A stretch of 50,325 nucleotides of DNA from an uncultured Johnsonella sp. (GCA_900766185.1 CAAFUL010000032.1:1-50325); one strand, 5' to 3'. Shown: positions 7,850-16,386, counted from the first letter of the stretch. Numbers and translations: made by a program. Notes: a model not told the origin generated them from the sequence alone.

Positions 7850-7986
7850 GCTAGTGTAATGTATCATTGATATTTAATTAATAACAGCAAAAGTAGGGTA
7901 AATCTCGATTCCCTTTATTATGTATTTGTTACAATCTATTAACAAAACAGTAATAAGACTAAATATCAATGATACTATACACTAGC
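7850..7986. repeat. Palindromic intergenic repeat, family C
   Basis: A 137-bp element with terminal inverted repeats of about 27 bp, GCTAGTGTA at both ends followed by GTATCATTGATATTTA, differing at only two positions. It sits between fabG and fabF inside the fab operon. The right end plus flank, read in reverse, gives TTAAGCTAGTGTAT, which is identical to the left boundary of the family B copy after accC. A small AGGG...CCCT stem lies in the middle. It has no coding capacity. Confidence 0.75.
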
Positions 7987-8056
7987 TTAACTGTAACTAA
8001 TATAAGTCTGTACGGCTTTTGAGCAAATAAGTATTTTAACATTAAGGAGATTTTAG

Positions 8057-9295
8057 ATGAAAAGAAGGGTAGTCATAACGGGTCTGGGTGCTATAACTCC
8101 TATAGGGCTTAATGTAAGTGATTTCTGGAACTCTTGTAAGGAGGGAGTGTGCGGAATAGAGCCTATAAGCTATTTCGATACTTCCGATTTTAAGGCTAAA
8201 CTTGCAGCCGAGCTTAAGGGTTTTGATGCAAAGAATTTTATGGATGCAAAACAGGCAAAGCGTATGGAGGCATTCTCACAGTATGCTGTGGCTGCTGCAA
8301 AAGAAGCTTTGGAAGATGCTAAAATTGATATGGAAAAAGAAGACAGCTTTAGAGTGGGAGTGTCCGTAGGCTCAGGAATAGGAAGTCTTCAGGCTATGGA
8401 AAGAGAACATTCAAAGCTTCTTGATAAAGGACCTTCAAGAGTAGCTCCGCTGCTTGTTCCTCTTATGATTTCAAATATGGCGGCAGGTAATGTAGGCATA
8501 CAATTCGGACTCAGAGGAAAGAATATAAATATTGTTACCGCCTGTGCGACCGGAACACATTCCATAGGCGAGGCGTTCAGAAGCATAGCTTACGGTGAGG
8601 CGGAGGTTATGCTTGCAGGAGGATCGGAAGCCTCCATATCTCCTATAGGTGTAGCAGGATTTGCGGCACTTACCGCACTTAACACCACTGAAGATAAAAC
8701 AAGAGCTTCAATACCTTTTGATAAGGACAGAGCAGGCTTTGTAATGGGAGAGGGCGCAGGTATTTTAATACTTGAGGAGCTTGAGCATGCAAAGCAAAGA
8801 GGGGCAAAAATCTATGCGGAGATAGTAGGGTACGGGGCTACCTGTGATGCCTTCCATATAACTTCTCCGGCTGAGGACGGCTCAGGAGCTGCCAAGGCTA
8901 TGGAGTATGCACTTAAGGATGCTGATCTTACCCCTGAAGATGTTGACTATGTAAATGCTCATGGAACAAGTACTTATTATAATGATTTATTTGAAACCAA
9001 GGCTATAAAACTTGCTTTTGGCGAACACGCTTATAAACTTAAAATAAACTCCACCAAGTCCATGGTAGGACATCTTTTAGGTGCTGCCGGCGGTGTGGAA
9101 GCAGTAGTATGTGTTAAGTCCATAGAAGATTCATATTTACATAAAACCGTAGGACTTGAAAATACCGATGAGGACTGTGATTTGGATTACTGCAAGGGAA
9201 GCGGTGTCAGTATGCCTGTAAATGTGGCTATAAGCAATTCCCTTGGTTTTGGTGGACATAATGCAACTATAGTATTTAAAAAATATGAGGCTTAG
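8057..9295 (+). CDS. fabF: 3-oxoacyl-ACP synthase II (KAS II)
   Basis: A 412-residue elongating ketoacyl synthase. The catalytic triad is visible: Cys163 (ACATGTHS), His302 (AHGTST) and His339 (STKSMVGHLLGAAG). Normal length; start after AAGGAG. With FabG, FabZ and FabK it completes the elongation cycle. The downstream accB gene begins eight bases after the stop, so the second half of the cluster from fabF is compact and probably one transcriptional unit. Confidence 0.96.
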   Translation: MKRRVVITGLGAITPIGLNVSDFWNSCKEGVCGIEPISYFDTSDFKAKLAAELKGFDAKNFMDAKQAKRMEAFSQYAVAAAKEALEDAKIDMEKEDSFRVGVSVGSGIGSLQAMEREHSKLLDKGPSRVAPLLVPLMISNMAAGNVGIQFGLRGKNINIVTACATGTHSIGEAFRSIAYGEAEVMLAGGSEASISPIGVAGFAALTALNTTEDKTRASIPFDKDRAGFVMGEGAGILILEELEHAKQRGAKIYAEIVGYGATCDAFHITSPAEDGSGAAKAMEYALKDADLTPEDVDYVNAHGTSTYYNDLFETKAIKLAFGEHAYKLKINSTKSMVGHLLGAAGGVEAVVCVKSIEDSYLHKTVGLENTDEDCDLDYCKGSGVSMPVNVAISNSLGFGGHNATIVFKKYEA

Positions 9296-9303
9296 ATCGT
9301 AAT

Positions 9304-9759
9304 ATGGAACTTAAAGATTTGATAGCTTTAATGGAAGCTGCTAAGAAAAATGAGATAGACAGATTTGTATATGAAACTGAGACTGAAAAAATAGTTATAA
9401 GGAAAAAAACTGCTAAAACAGTTAAGGTAAATCAGAAAGAAAATATTGTAAAGGCTAATAAGGCAGAGGTTCATTACGAAGTAGAGACAAGTGAAGTTCA
9501 GGAAGAGTCCTTACATATGGATAATGAAAATATTGTAACTTCTCCTTTGGTGGGTACATTTTATTCATCCCCTTCTCCTGATGCCAAGCCTTTTGTAAGT
9601 GTAGGAGACAGTGTTAAAAAGGGACAGGTAATAGCCATTATAGAGGCGATGAAGCTGATGAATGAGATTGAAAGCGAATTTGACGGTGTGGTGGAAGCCG
9701 TACTTGTAAAAGATGAGTCGGTAGTAGAGTTCGGGCAGCCGCTTTTTAGGATAAGATAG
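9304..9759 (+). CDS. accB: Biotin carboxyl carrier protein of acetyl-CoA carboxylase
   Basis: A 151-residue protein with a C-terminal biotinyl domain; Lys117 in EAMKLMN is the biotin attachment site. The N-terminal 35 residues (MELKDLIALM...) and the charged linker are typical of BCCP, and SPLVGTFYSSPSPDAKPFV begins the lipoyl-like fold. It shuttles carboxybiotin between AccC and the carboxyltransferase. No strong ribosome site is visible before the ATG, consistent with coupling to fabF eight bases upstream. Confidence 0.95.
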   Translation: MELKDLIALMEAAKKNEIDRFVYETETEKIVIRKKTAKTVKVNQKENIVKANKAEVHYEVETSEVQEESLHMDNENIVTSPLVGTFYSSPSPDAKPFVSVGDSVKKGQVIAIIEAMKLMNEIESEFDGVVEAVLVKDESVVEFGQPLFRIR

Positions 9760-9768
9760 GAGAATAGG

Positions 9769-10194
9769 ATGTTAGGAATTAAAGAAATAGAAGAAATAAT
9801 ACCTCACAGACACCCTTTTTTACTTATAGACTGTGTAGAGAGTTTAACGCCGGGAGAAAAGGCGGTAGCTTATAAGAGTGTAAGCTTTACCGAAAGTCAT
9901 TTTCAGGGACATTTTCCGGCTGAACCTATAATGCCGGGAGTACTTATCATAGAGGCACTGGCACAGACCGGAGCAGTGGCTATACTTTCCTTAGAAGAAA
10001 ATAAGGGAAAGATAGCCTACTTTGCAGCTATTAATAATGCAAAGTTTAAAAGAAAAGTCGTTCCGGGTGATAAACTAAGACTGGAATGTGAGCTTATAAG
10101 GATAAAGGGGCCTTTAGGAGTCGGAAAGGCTACTGCAACAGTTGACGGTGAGATAGCAGTACAGGCAGAGCTTACCTTCATGATAGGAAAGTAG
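9769..10194 (+). CDS. fabZ: 3-hydroxyacyl-ACP dehydratase
   Basis: A 141-residue hot-dog-fold dehydratase. The catalytic His is in HRHPFLLID and the Glu in GHFPAEPIMPGV; LIIEALAQTGA is the helix of the hot-dog fold. It removes water from 3-hydroxyacyl-ACP. Starts after TAGGAG, nine bases from accB, and is followed 37 bases later by accC. The accB-fabZ-accC order is the usual one in Firmicutes fab clusters. Confidence 0.95.
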   Translation: MLGIKEIEEIIPHRHPFLLIDCVESLTPGEKAVAYKSVSFTESHFQGHFPAEPIMPGVLIIEALAQTGAVAILSLEENKGKIAYFAAINNAKFKRKVVPGDKLRLECELIRIKGPLGVGKATATVDGEIAVQAELTFMIGK

Positions 10195-10231
10195 CAAAAC
10201 TTCAGCAAATTAAAAAGATACGGGTGGAGAT

Positions 10232-11584
10232 ATGTTTCAAAAGATACTTATAGCAAATCGTGGTGAGATAGCATTGCGTATTATAAGAGCATGCAGAGAG
10301 TTAGGCATTAAAAGTGTAGCCGTATTTTCGGAAGCGGATAGAGACAGCCTTCATACTATGTTGGCAGACGAGGCTATATGTATAGGACCGGCTCCTTCGA
10401 CCAAAAGCTATCTTGATATGTCAAGAATTTTAAGTGCGGCTCTTGCAATAGGTGCGGATGCCATACATCCGGGTTTCGGTTTTTTATCGGAAAATGCCAA
10501 ATTTGCAAAGCACTGCGATGAGTGTAATATAAAATTTATAGGCCCAAGCAGCAATATTATCAGTATGATGGGAGATAAGGCGGCTGCAAGAAATACCATG
10601 ATCAAGGCAGGGGTACCTGTCGTTCCCGGTATGGAAGGGGCTGTAGTGGATGTGGAAGAAGCCGAGAAGATAGCACAGGAGATAGGCTTTCCTCTTATGA
10701 TCAAAGCGGCTGCCGGCGGCGGCGGCAAGGGTATGAGAATATCCTACGGTATAGAGGATTTTAGAGAAAAGTTTATAACCGCACAGCAGGAATCCATAAA
10801 GGGCTTTTCGGATGACAGCATGTATATGGAAAAGTATATAGAAAAGCCGAGACATATAGAGTTTCAAATCCTTGCGGATGAGCATGGCAATGTAGTGCAT
10901 CTGGGAGAAAGAGATTGCTCTATTCAAAGAAGGCATCAAAAGGTTATTGAAGAGGCTCCAAGTATTGCTATAGATGAGAAACTCAGAAAAAGTATGGGAG
11001 AGGCAGCTATAAAGGCGGCAAAGGCTTGCTCCTATGTCAATGCCGGTACTATAGAATTCCTTCTTGATAAAGATAAGAATTTTTATTTTATGGAAATGAA
11101 TACCAGAATACAGGTGGAGCATCCGGTTACTGAACTTGTTACCGGAGTGGATCTTATAAAGGCACAGATAAATATAGCAGCAGGCAAGCCGCTTGGACTT
11201 AAGCAGGAAGACATAGTTATAAGAGGTCATGCAATAGAGTGCAGAATCAATGCGGAAAATCCTAAGTTTAATTTCAGACCTTCTCCGGGTACGATAAAGA
11301 ATCTACATCTGGCAAACGGTAACGGGGTAAGGGTGGACTCTCATATATATGTAGGTTATAAGATTCCGCCCAATTATGATTCCATGCTTTTAAAACTTAT
11401 AGTGTATGCAAAAGATAGGGATGAAGCAATAGCTAAGATGAGATCGGCTCTTGGGGAAATGGTAATCGAGGGAGTGGATACCAACATTGACTTTGACTAT
11501 GAGATCATAAATCATGAGGCATATAAAAACGGAGATACGGATACACATTTTATAGAAACACATTTTAGGCAGTACTTAAGCTAG
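10232..11584 (+). CDS. accC: Biotin carboxylase subunit of acetyl-CoA carboxylase
   Basis: A 450-residue ATP-grasp enzyme that carboxylates biotin on AccB. Marks include KILIANRGEIALRIIRA at the N terminus, the glycine-rich ATP loop AAAGGGGKGM, GERDCSIQRRHQK, and FMEMNTRIQVEHPVTE. Length is standard. Start after GGTGGAG. The stop codon TAG (11582-11584) is part of the left end of the family B repeat (CTAGTGTATCG), so insertion of that element may have set the present C terminus, which is nevertheless of ordinary length. Confidence 0.96.
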   Translation: MFQKILIANRGEIALRIIRACRELGIKSVAVFSEADRDSLHTMLADEAICIGPAPSTKSYLDMSRILSAALAIGADAIHPGFGFLSENAKFAKHCDECNIKFIGPSSNIISMMGDKAAARNTMIKAGVPVVPGMEGAVVDVEEAEKIAQEIGFPLMIKAAAGGGGKGMRISYGIEDFREKFITAQQESIKGFSDDSMYMEKYIEKPRHIEFQILADEHGNVVHLGERDCSIQRRHQKVIEEAPSIAIDEKLRKSMGEAAIKAAKACSYVNAGTIEFLLDKDKNFYFMEMNTRIQVEHPVTELVTGVDLIKAQINIAAGKPLGLKQEDIVIRGHAIECRINAENPKFNFRPSPGTIKNLHLANGNGVRVDSHIYVGYKIPPNYDSMLLKLIVYAKDRDEAIAKMRSALGEMVIEGVDTNIDFDYEIINHEAYKNGDTDTHFIETHFRQYLS

Positions 11585-11760
11585 TGTATCGTTTCTTAAA
11601 TAACTATACCAAACAACTTATATCTTTTCCTGATTGCATACATCAAAAATCCTCAGCGTAGCCCCACTACGCCTGCGTTTTTTGATGTATACACTCAGAA
11701 AAATATCCATCGTTTTTGGTATACTTATTTTGCGAACGATGCACCGGTGCATCGTTTTTT
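11582..11760. repeat. Palindromic intergenic repeat, family B copy 2, with terminator-like end
   Basis: This element begins CTAGTGTATCGTT and ends AACGATGCACC; its terminal inverted repeats share GTG-ATCGTT and inner AAATAA-TATACC motifs. Nested stems inside are ATACATCAAAAA with TTTTTTGATGTAT and GCGTAG with CTACGC. Read in reverse, the copy at 159-321 aligns along its length. At the right boundary ACGATGCACCGGTGCATCGT (11736-11755) is a perfect 20-base palindrome followed by six T residues, which may work as a terminator after accC. Confidence 0.65.
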
Positions 11761-11834
11761 ATAAGTTTGTCGGTGTTATTTATATGTTAAATTAAGTTCT
11801 GTTATTTTGTAAAAACTTATAGCTATATTATTTT

Positions 11835-11862
11835 TTGAGATGATATATATGTGTGTTAAAAT
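11835..11862 (+). promoter_or_regulatory. Candidate promoter for accDA
   Basis: TTGAGA (11835-11840), a 16-base spacer and TAAAAT (11857-11862) lie about 35 bases before the accDA start. Because a repeat with a terminator-like end separates accDA from accC, a separate promoter would make sense. No FabT-type palindrome is seen here. The call is by resemblance to the consensus only. Confidence 0.35.
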
Positions 11863-11896
11863 ATATCAGTATCGTATGGCGTTACGGAGGAAAAAG

Positions 11897-13615
11897 ATGT
11901 TAAGGGATATGTTTAAGAAAACCTATATAGGTTTGGATAAAAATAAAACGGAAAGTCATAGTGATACGGACTTAAAAATAAGCGGACCTCCTGCAGGCAT
12001 GTGGAGAAAGTGCAAAAAGTGCAATGCTTTAATATATGCGGAGGATGTAAGGGCGAATTTCTATATATGCCCCAAGTGCTTGGCATACTTTAGGGTTCAT
12101 GCCTACAGGCGTATAGAAATGATTTGTGATAAATCAAGTTTTGAGGAATGGAACCAGCAGATGCCCATATCCAATCCGCTTAATTTCCCGGGATATGAAG
12201 AAAAGATACAGGAGGCTAAGGAAAAATCCAAGCTTGATGAGGCGGTGGTTACCGGAAAGGGAAAGATAGAGGATATAGAAGTAGCTATAGCTGTATGTGA
12301 TGCCAGGTTTATGATGAGCTCTATGGGCAAAAATGTAGGTGAAAAACTTTGCTACATGATAGAAAGAGCAATAAGTGAGAGATTGCCTGTAATCATATAC
12401 TCCTGCTCGGGAGGGGCAAGAATGCAGGAGGGAATAGTATCCCTTATGCAGATGGCAAAAACTTCGGCAGCTTTGAAAAGACTTTCTGATGAGGGGCTGC
12501 TTTTTATAAGCGTGCTCACAGACCCTACTATGGGCGGAGTTACAGCTTCATTTGCCATGCTTGGAGATGTAATACTTGCCGAGCCTAAGGCACTTATAGG
12601 TTTTGCAGGACCGAGAGTTATAGCTCAGACCATAGGTGCTAAGCTACCGGAAGGATTCCAAAGGGCGGAGTTTTTGCTGGAGCACGGTTTTGTGGATAAA
12701 ATAGTAGAAAGAAAAGATCAAAAAAGACTGATAGCCGATATATTAAGAGTATATTCCAAAAAAGAACTGTCATTTAATGACTTGGATAAGGAGCTTGACA
12801 AAAAAGTTTTAGAGCTTAGCGTCAGGCATAAAAGAAGTACGGCTTGGGAAAGTGTGCTTTTATCAAGAAAGAGCGACAGACCGACTGCTAAGGACTACAT
12901 AGATAAGTTATTTACCGACTTTATTGAATTCCACGGAGACAGGTATTTTGCTGATGACAAAGCCATAGTGGGCGGTATTGCTCTGTTCCATGGCAGACCT
13001 ATAACAGTTATAACACAGCAAAAAGGTAAAAACTTAAAGGAAAATAAATTAAGGAATTTTGCCATGCCTTCTCCCGAAGGTTATAGAAAAGCGCTCAGGT
13101 TAATGAAATTATCCGAAAAATTCGACATACCGGTGCTGTGTCTGGTAGATACTCCCGGAGCTTTTTGCGGTATAGAGGCTGAGGAAAGAGGACAGGGTGA
13201 GGCTATAGCAAGAAGTCTGTACGAACTTAGCGGACTGAAAACTCCTATACTTTCTATAGTTATAGGAGAAGGCGGCAGTGGCGGTGCTTTGGCAATGGCT
13301 GTAAGCGATGAGGTGTGGATTATGGAAAATGCCATATATTCTATACTTTCACCTGAAGGATTTGCTTCAATACTTTATAAAGATGCCAAACTTTGCAAAG
13401 AAGCTGCGGAAGACATGAAGATTACCTCGGCTGAGTTAAAGAATCTTGGTATAGTGGAAAGAGTGATACCCGAGCCGCATCCTGCCACCGCAGAAAATAT
13501 GGAAGACATTATCAGATATATAGACAGTGCTTTGATAGAATTTTTGGCAGACAAATATAAGTTAAGCAAAGAAATGCTTTTATCAAAAAGGTATGAAAGA
13601 TACAGAAAATACTAA
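11897..13615 (+). CDS. accDA: Acetyl-CoA carboxylase carboxyltransferase, fused beta-alpha (AccD-AccA)
   Basis: One 572-residue chain holds both carboxyltransferase halves. Residues about 30-285 match AccD, with a zinc ribbon (Cys39, Cys42, Cys58, Cys61), SCSGGARMQEG and FAGPRVIAQT. Residues about 300-560 match AccA, with FIEFHGDRYFADD, MPSPEGYRKALRLM, LVDTPGAFCG and EGGSGGALAM. The join near 290-310 shows no stop or frameshift. The enzyme transfers carboxyl from biotin to acetyl-CoA to make malonyl-CoA. ATG 11897 is chosen because GGAGG (11886-11890) lies just upstream; an in-frame ATG at 11840 lacks such a site. Separate accA and accD genes are usual in many Firmicutes; fused forms are known in some Clostridia. 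Confidence 0.93.
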   Translation: MLRDMFKKTYIGLDKNKTESHSDTDLKISGPPAGMWRKCKKCNALIYAEDVRANFYICPKCLAYFRVHAYRRIEMICDKSSFEEWNQQMPISNPLNFPGYEEKIQEAKEKSKLDEAVVTGKGKIEDIEVAIAVCDARFMMSSMGKNVGEKLCYMIERAISERLPVIIYSCSGGARMQEGIVSLMQMAKTSAALKRLSDEGLLFISVLTDPTMGGVTASFAMLGDVILAEPKALIGFAGPRVIAQTIGAKLPEGFQRAEFLLEHGFVDKIVERKDQKRLIADILRVYSKKELSFNDLDKELDKKVLELSVRHKRSTAWESVLLSRKSDRPTAKDYIDKLFTDFIEFHGDRYFADDKAIVGGIALFHGRPITVITQQKGKNLKENKLRNFAMPSPEGYRKALRLMKLSEKFDIPVLCLVDTPGAFCGIEAEERGQGEAIARSLYELSGLKTPILSIVIGEGGSGGALAMAVSDEVWIMENAIYSILSPEGFASILYKDAKLCKEAAEDMKITSAELKNLGIVERVIPEPHPATAENMEDIIRYIDSALIEFLADKYKLSKEMLLSKRYERYRKY

Positions 13616-13637
13616 AGCCTTTAATTAAGGAGAATTT

Positions 13638-14831
13638 ATGTTAAGCAATATAGACTTGAAAATAGGTGATCTTATAATAGAAAAACCTATAGTGCAGGGT
13701 GGAATGGGAGTAGGCATAAGCCTTGCTTCCTTAGCCGGAAATGTGGCAAGAGAGGGTGGACTTGGGCTTATATCCTCGGCACAGATAGGCTTTAGAGAGC
13801 CGGACTTTGAAAGAAAACCTAAGTTTGCCAATTTAAGGGCTATAGCAACCGAGCTTAAAAAAGCAAGAGAAATAGCCGGAACTATGGCTAAGGGAGCGGT
13901 CGGATTTAATATTATGGTGGCTACCGTAGGCTATGCGGATTATGTAAAAGAGGCTATAAAGCACGGGGCTGATGTGATCGTATCGGGTGCAGGACTGCCG
14001 TTAGATTTGCCGGAACTTGTAAAGGCAGGTATGAAGCTTAGAAAAGAGCTTTTTGAAGAAGCGCCACAGAAGATATATAACAAATGTAAGGAGTTTGTTA
14101 CCAAGATAGCTCCTATAGTATCAAGTGCAAAATCAGCTTCCGTAATACTGAGGCTGTGGGACAGAAATTATAAGAGCACAGCTGATATGGTAGTTATAGA
14201 AGGACCTTTGGCAGGAGGGCATCTGGGCTTTTCAAACAATGATTTACACAGACTCGGAGCGGATACAAAGATAGTATCCAAAACTTATCTTAAAGAAATA
14301 TTTGATAAGGAGATAGAGGATATAATCAAGGTCGTATCCGAGTATGAGAATAAGTACGAAAAAAAGATACCTGTGGTAGTGGCAGGAGGTATATATAACA
14401 AAAATGATGTAAGCCATGCTTTTAAGCTTGGAGCTGCCGGTGTGCAGGTAGGAACAAGATTTGTAACCACTCATGAATGTGATGCACCCTTAGCTTATAA
14501 GGAGGCTTATATTAATGCCAAGGAAGAGGAGATAAGAATTACGGTATCCCCTGCAGGACTTCCCGGAAGGGCTATAGAGAATGAATTTTTAAGAAGACTC
14601 GATAAGGGAAATATACCTGTAAGGAAATGCTATGACTGCCTTAGCAAGTGCAATAGGGTGGATATACCGTATTGTATCACCGATGCTTTGATATCTGCAG
14701 CAAGGGGCGATGTCGATAACGCACTTTTATTTTGCGGTGCCAATGCTTGGATGGCTAAAAAGCTCGAAAGTGTTAAGGAAGTGATGGAGGAGCTGATGAG
14801 CGGAGTGCCCGGAGCCTGTGTAGCGATATAA
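13638..14831 (+). CDS. FMN-dependent nitronate monooxygenase / FabK-like oxidoreductase
   Basis: A 397-residue TIM-barrel flavoprotein with KPIVQGGMGVGISLASLAG at the N terminus, VVIEGPLAGGHLGF (His in GGHLG) and VVAGGIYNKND, followed by GAAGVQVGTRF. These are features of the NPD/FabK superfamily. Compared with the FabK at 5058 it is about 80 residues longer and has a C-terminal cysteine cluster (Cys331, 334, 338, 346; CYDCLSKC) that could bind metal or an Fe-S cluster. It follows accDA by 22 bases behind a TAAGGAG site. That position suggests a lipid-linked role, but a detoxifying nitronate monooxygenase is equally possible. Confidence 0.8.
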   Translation: MLSNIDLKIGDLIIEKPIVQGGMGVGISLASLAGNVAREGGLGLISSAQIGFREPDFERKPKFANLRAIATELKKAREIAGTMAKGAVGFNIMVATVGYADYVKEAIKHGADVIVSGAGLPLDLPELVKAGMKLRKELFEEAPQKIYNKCKEFVTKIAPIVSSAKSASVILRLWDRNYKSTADMVVIEGPLAGGHLGFSNNDLHRLGADTKIVSKTYLKEIFDKEIEDIIKVVSEYENKYEKKIPVVVAGGIYNKNDVSHAFKLGAAGVQVGTRFVTTHECDAPLAYKEAYINAKEEEIRITVSPAGLPGRAIENEFLRRLDKGNIPVRKCYDCLSKCNRVDIPYCITDALISAARGDVDNALLFCGANAWMAKKLESVKEVMEELMSGVPGACVAI

Positions 14832-14855
14832 GTGTTGCCGTAAGGAGATTTTGAT

Positions 14856-15812
14856 ATGCGGACATATATAGTGCTTGATCTTGAGTGGAATCAGAGTCCT
14901 GTCGGTAAGGAGGGGGCTGTTGAGGCTATTCCTTTTGAGATTATAGAGATAGGGGCTGTGAAACTTGATGAGAAGTTGGAATATATGTCTAAGTTTCATG
15001 AATTTATAAGTCCTGTAGTTTATAATGACATACATCATAGAATATATGAATTAGTACATATTGATATAAATTATTTAAGGGATAAGGGGAAAAAGTTTTT
15101 AACCGTTATAGATAAGTTTAAGCAGTGGTGCTATATGGAGGGACAAGAGCCTATGTTTTGCACTTGGGGAAGCATGGATCTGAGTGAGTTGCAAAGAAAT
15201 ATGGCTTATCATAAGCAGGAAAACTTCTTTGAGTATCCTTTATTTTACTATGATATACAAAAATTATTTACTTTGGACAGGCGTGATGACCCTAAAGAAA
15301 GGCTGCCTTTGGAAAAGGCGGTAAGGCAACTTGGCTTACCTATAAAGGGAGAGTTTCACCATGCTTTGGATGATGCCTATTATACAAGCCTTCTTCTTAG
15401 TAAAATCAACTTTGAAGCTTTGAAAGTATACAAATCTTTGGATCTGTATAGGAGTCCTAACTCTGAGGAAGAAGAGATCTATATAAAATTTCCCGAATAT
15501 GCCAAATATGTTTCAAGAGGTTTTTCAAGCAGAGAAGTGCTTATGGAAGACAAGACAGTAAAGGATATGCTTTGCTGTAAGTGCAATCGTATGCTTAGAA
15601 AAAAGATAAGGTGGTTCGTCGATTCGCAAAAAAACTATTATTGTATAGCCCAATGTCCGGAACATGGCTATGTAAGGGGGAAAATAAGAATAAGAAATAA
15701 TCAAAGTAAGGAATACTATGCTATAAAGACTATGAGAATAGTCAGTAAAAAAGAACTTGATTTTATAAAGGCAAAAAAAGAGCAGCTTAGACTGCGTAGA
15801 AAAAATGCATAA
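14856..15812 (+). CDS. DEDD-type 3'-5' exonuclease with C-terminal zinc ribbon
   Basis: A 318-residue protein. The exonuclease domain (about 1-185) has Asp8 and Glu10 in VLDLEW, Asp108 in TWGSMDL, and HHALDDA with His169 and Asp173, i.e. the DEDDh set of the DnaQ/KapD-like group acting on RNA or DNA ends. A separate C-terminal region (about 235-290) has Cys240, Cys243, Cys263 and Cys267, consistent with a zinc ribbon. Start after AAGGAG. It sits at the 3' end of the fatty-acid cluster but its function is probably unrelated. A long palindrome (repeat A1) follows, between this gene and the convergent cupin gene. Confidence 0.85.
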   Translation: MRTYIVLDLEWNQSPVGKEGAVEAIPFEIIEIGAVKLDEKLEYMSKFHEFISPVVYNDIHHRIYELVHIDINYLRDKGKKFLTVIDKFKQWCYMEGQEPMFCTWGSMDLSELQRNMAYHKQENFFEYPLFYYDIQKLFTLDRRDDPKERLPLEKAVRQLGLPIKGEFHHALDDAYYTSLLLSKINFEALKVYKSLDLYRSPNSEEEEIYIKFPEYAKYVSRGFSSREVLMEDKTVKDMLCCKCNRMLRKKIRWFVDSQKNYYCIAQCPEHGYVRGKIRIRNNQSKEYYAIKTMRIVSKKELDFIKAKKEQLRLRRKNA

Positions 15813-15850
15813 TAAGTATCTAAAGCATTTTCAGAAAATAAATAAAGCGA

Positions 15851-15963
15851 AAACACTCCCTATTTCAATCATAGCGGAAGTACTGTTAATAAAGTTTCGA
15901 TAAACTTCGAACTCACTTTACAAAGCAGTACTAACGCTGAAAAGATTGAAATAGGGAGTGTTT
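15851..15963. repeat. Palindromic repeat family A, short copy (A1)
   Basis: The ends AAACACTCCCTATTTCAATC and GATTGAAATAGGGAGTGTTT are a perfect 20-bp inverted repeat; inner arms (AGTACTGTTAATAAAGT with ACTTTACAAAGCAGTACT) also largely pair. It lies between convergent genes and could end transcription in both directions. It resembles the copy at 39426-39617 with about 80 bases of the centre missing. Confidence 0.8.
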
Positions 15964-15974
15964 ATTTAAAAGGA

Positions 15975-16307
15975 TTAAAATACTACAACTAAAAGCATCT
16001 TAAACTTTTCCTGTCCATACACCGCATGAGGATGTCTTGCCGGCATTACCACAGACTCGCCTTCCTTTACGATATACTCCTTACCGTCTATAGTAAGCTT
16101 GCCTACTCCGTCTATGCAGGTTACAAAAGCATCACCGTCGGATTCGTGTGTGCTGATTTCTTCATCCTTATCAAAAGCAAATAAAGTAATGCTTACACTC
16201 TTATTTTGAACAAGGGTCTTACTTACTATTTGCCCCTCTCTATAATCAACAACTTCTTTTAAAACATGAACTTGTGCTTTATCTATATTCTTCATTATAC
16301 CGTCCAT
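15975..16307 (-). CDS. Cupin-domain protein
   Basis: A 110-residue single-domain small beta-barrel. Metal-binding candidates are the His and Glu in ISTHESDGDAF and the histidines in ARHPHAVYG, in the usual first and second cupin motifs (GxGKLTIDG-x-EYIVKEGESVVMPA). Function cannot be given beyond a probable metal-dependent sensor or enzyme. Start at 16307 is chosen since AAGGAG lies seven bases before that ATG; an upstream ATG lacks a site. Stand-alone gene on the minus strand, downstream of the carboxypeptidase gene but not obviously in its operon. Confidence 0.8.
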   Translation of the reverse strand: MDGIMKNIDKAQVHVLKEVVDYREGQIVSKTLVQNKSVSITLFAFDKDEEISTHESDGDAFVTCIDGVGKLTIDGKEYIVKEGESVVMPARHPHAVYGQEKFKMLLVVVF

Positions 16308-16386
16308 AGTATAGCTCCTTAAATATATATATTTATATGCACTTACATCTGTAAAAAGCATATATGATAATTATACAGGATTGATT

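Noticed and set aside
10484..11230. 248-codon minus-strand open frame inside accC
   Set aside because: Entirely antisense to a well-conserved gene; Cys/Tyr/His-rich translation typical of a shadow frame and no ribosome site.
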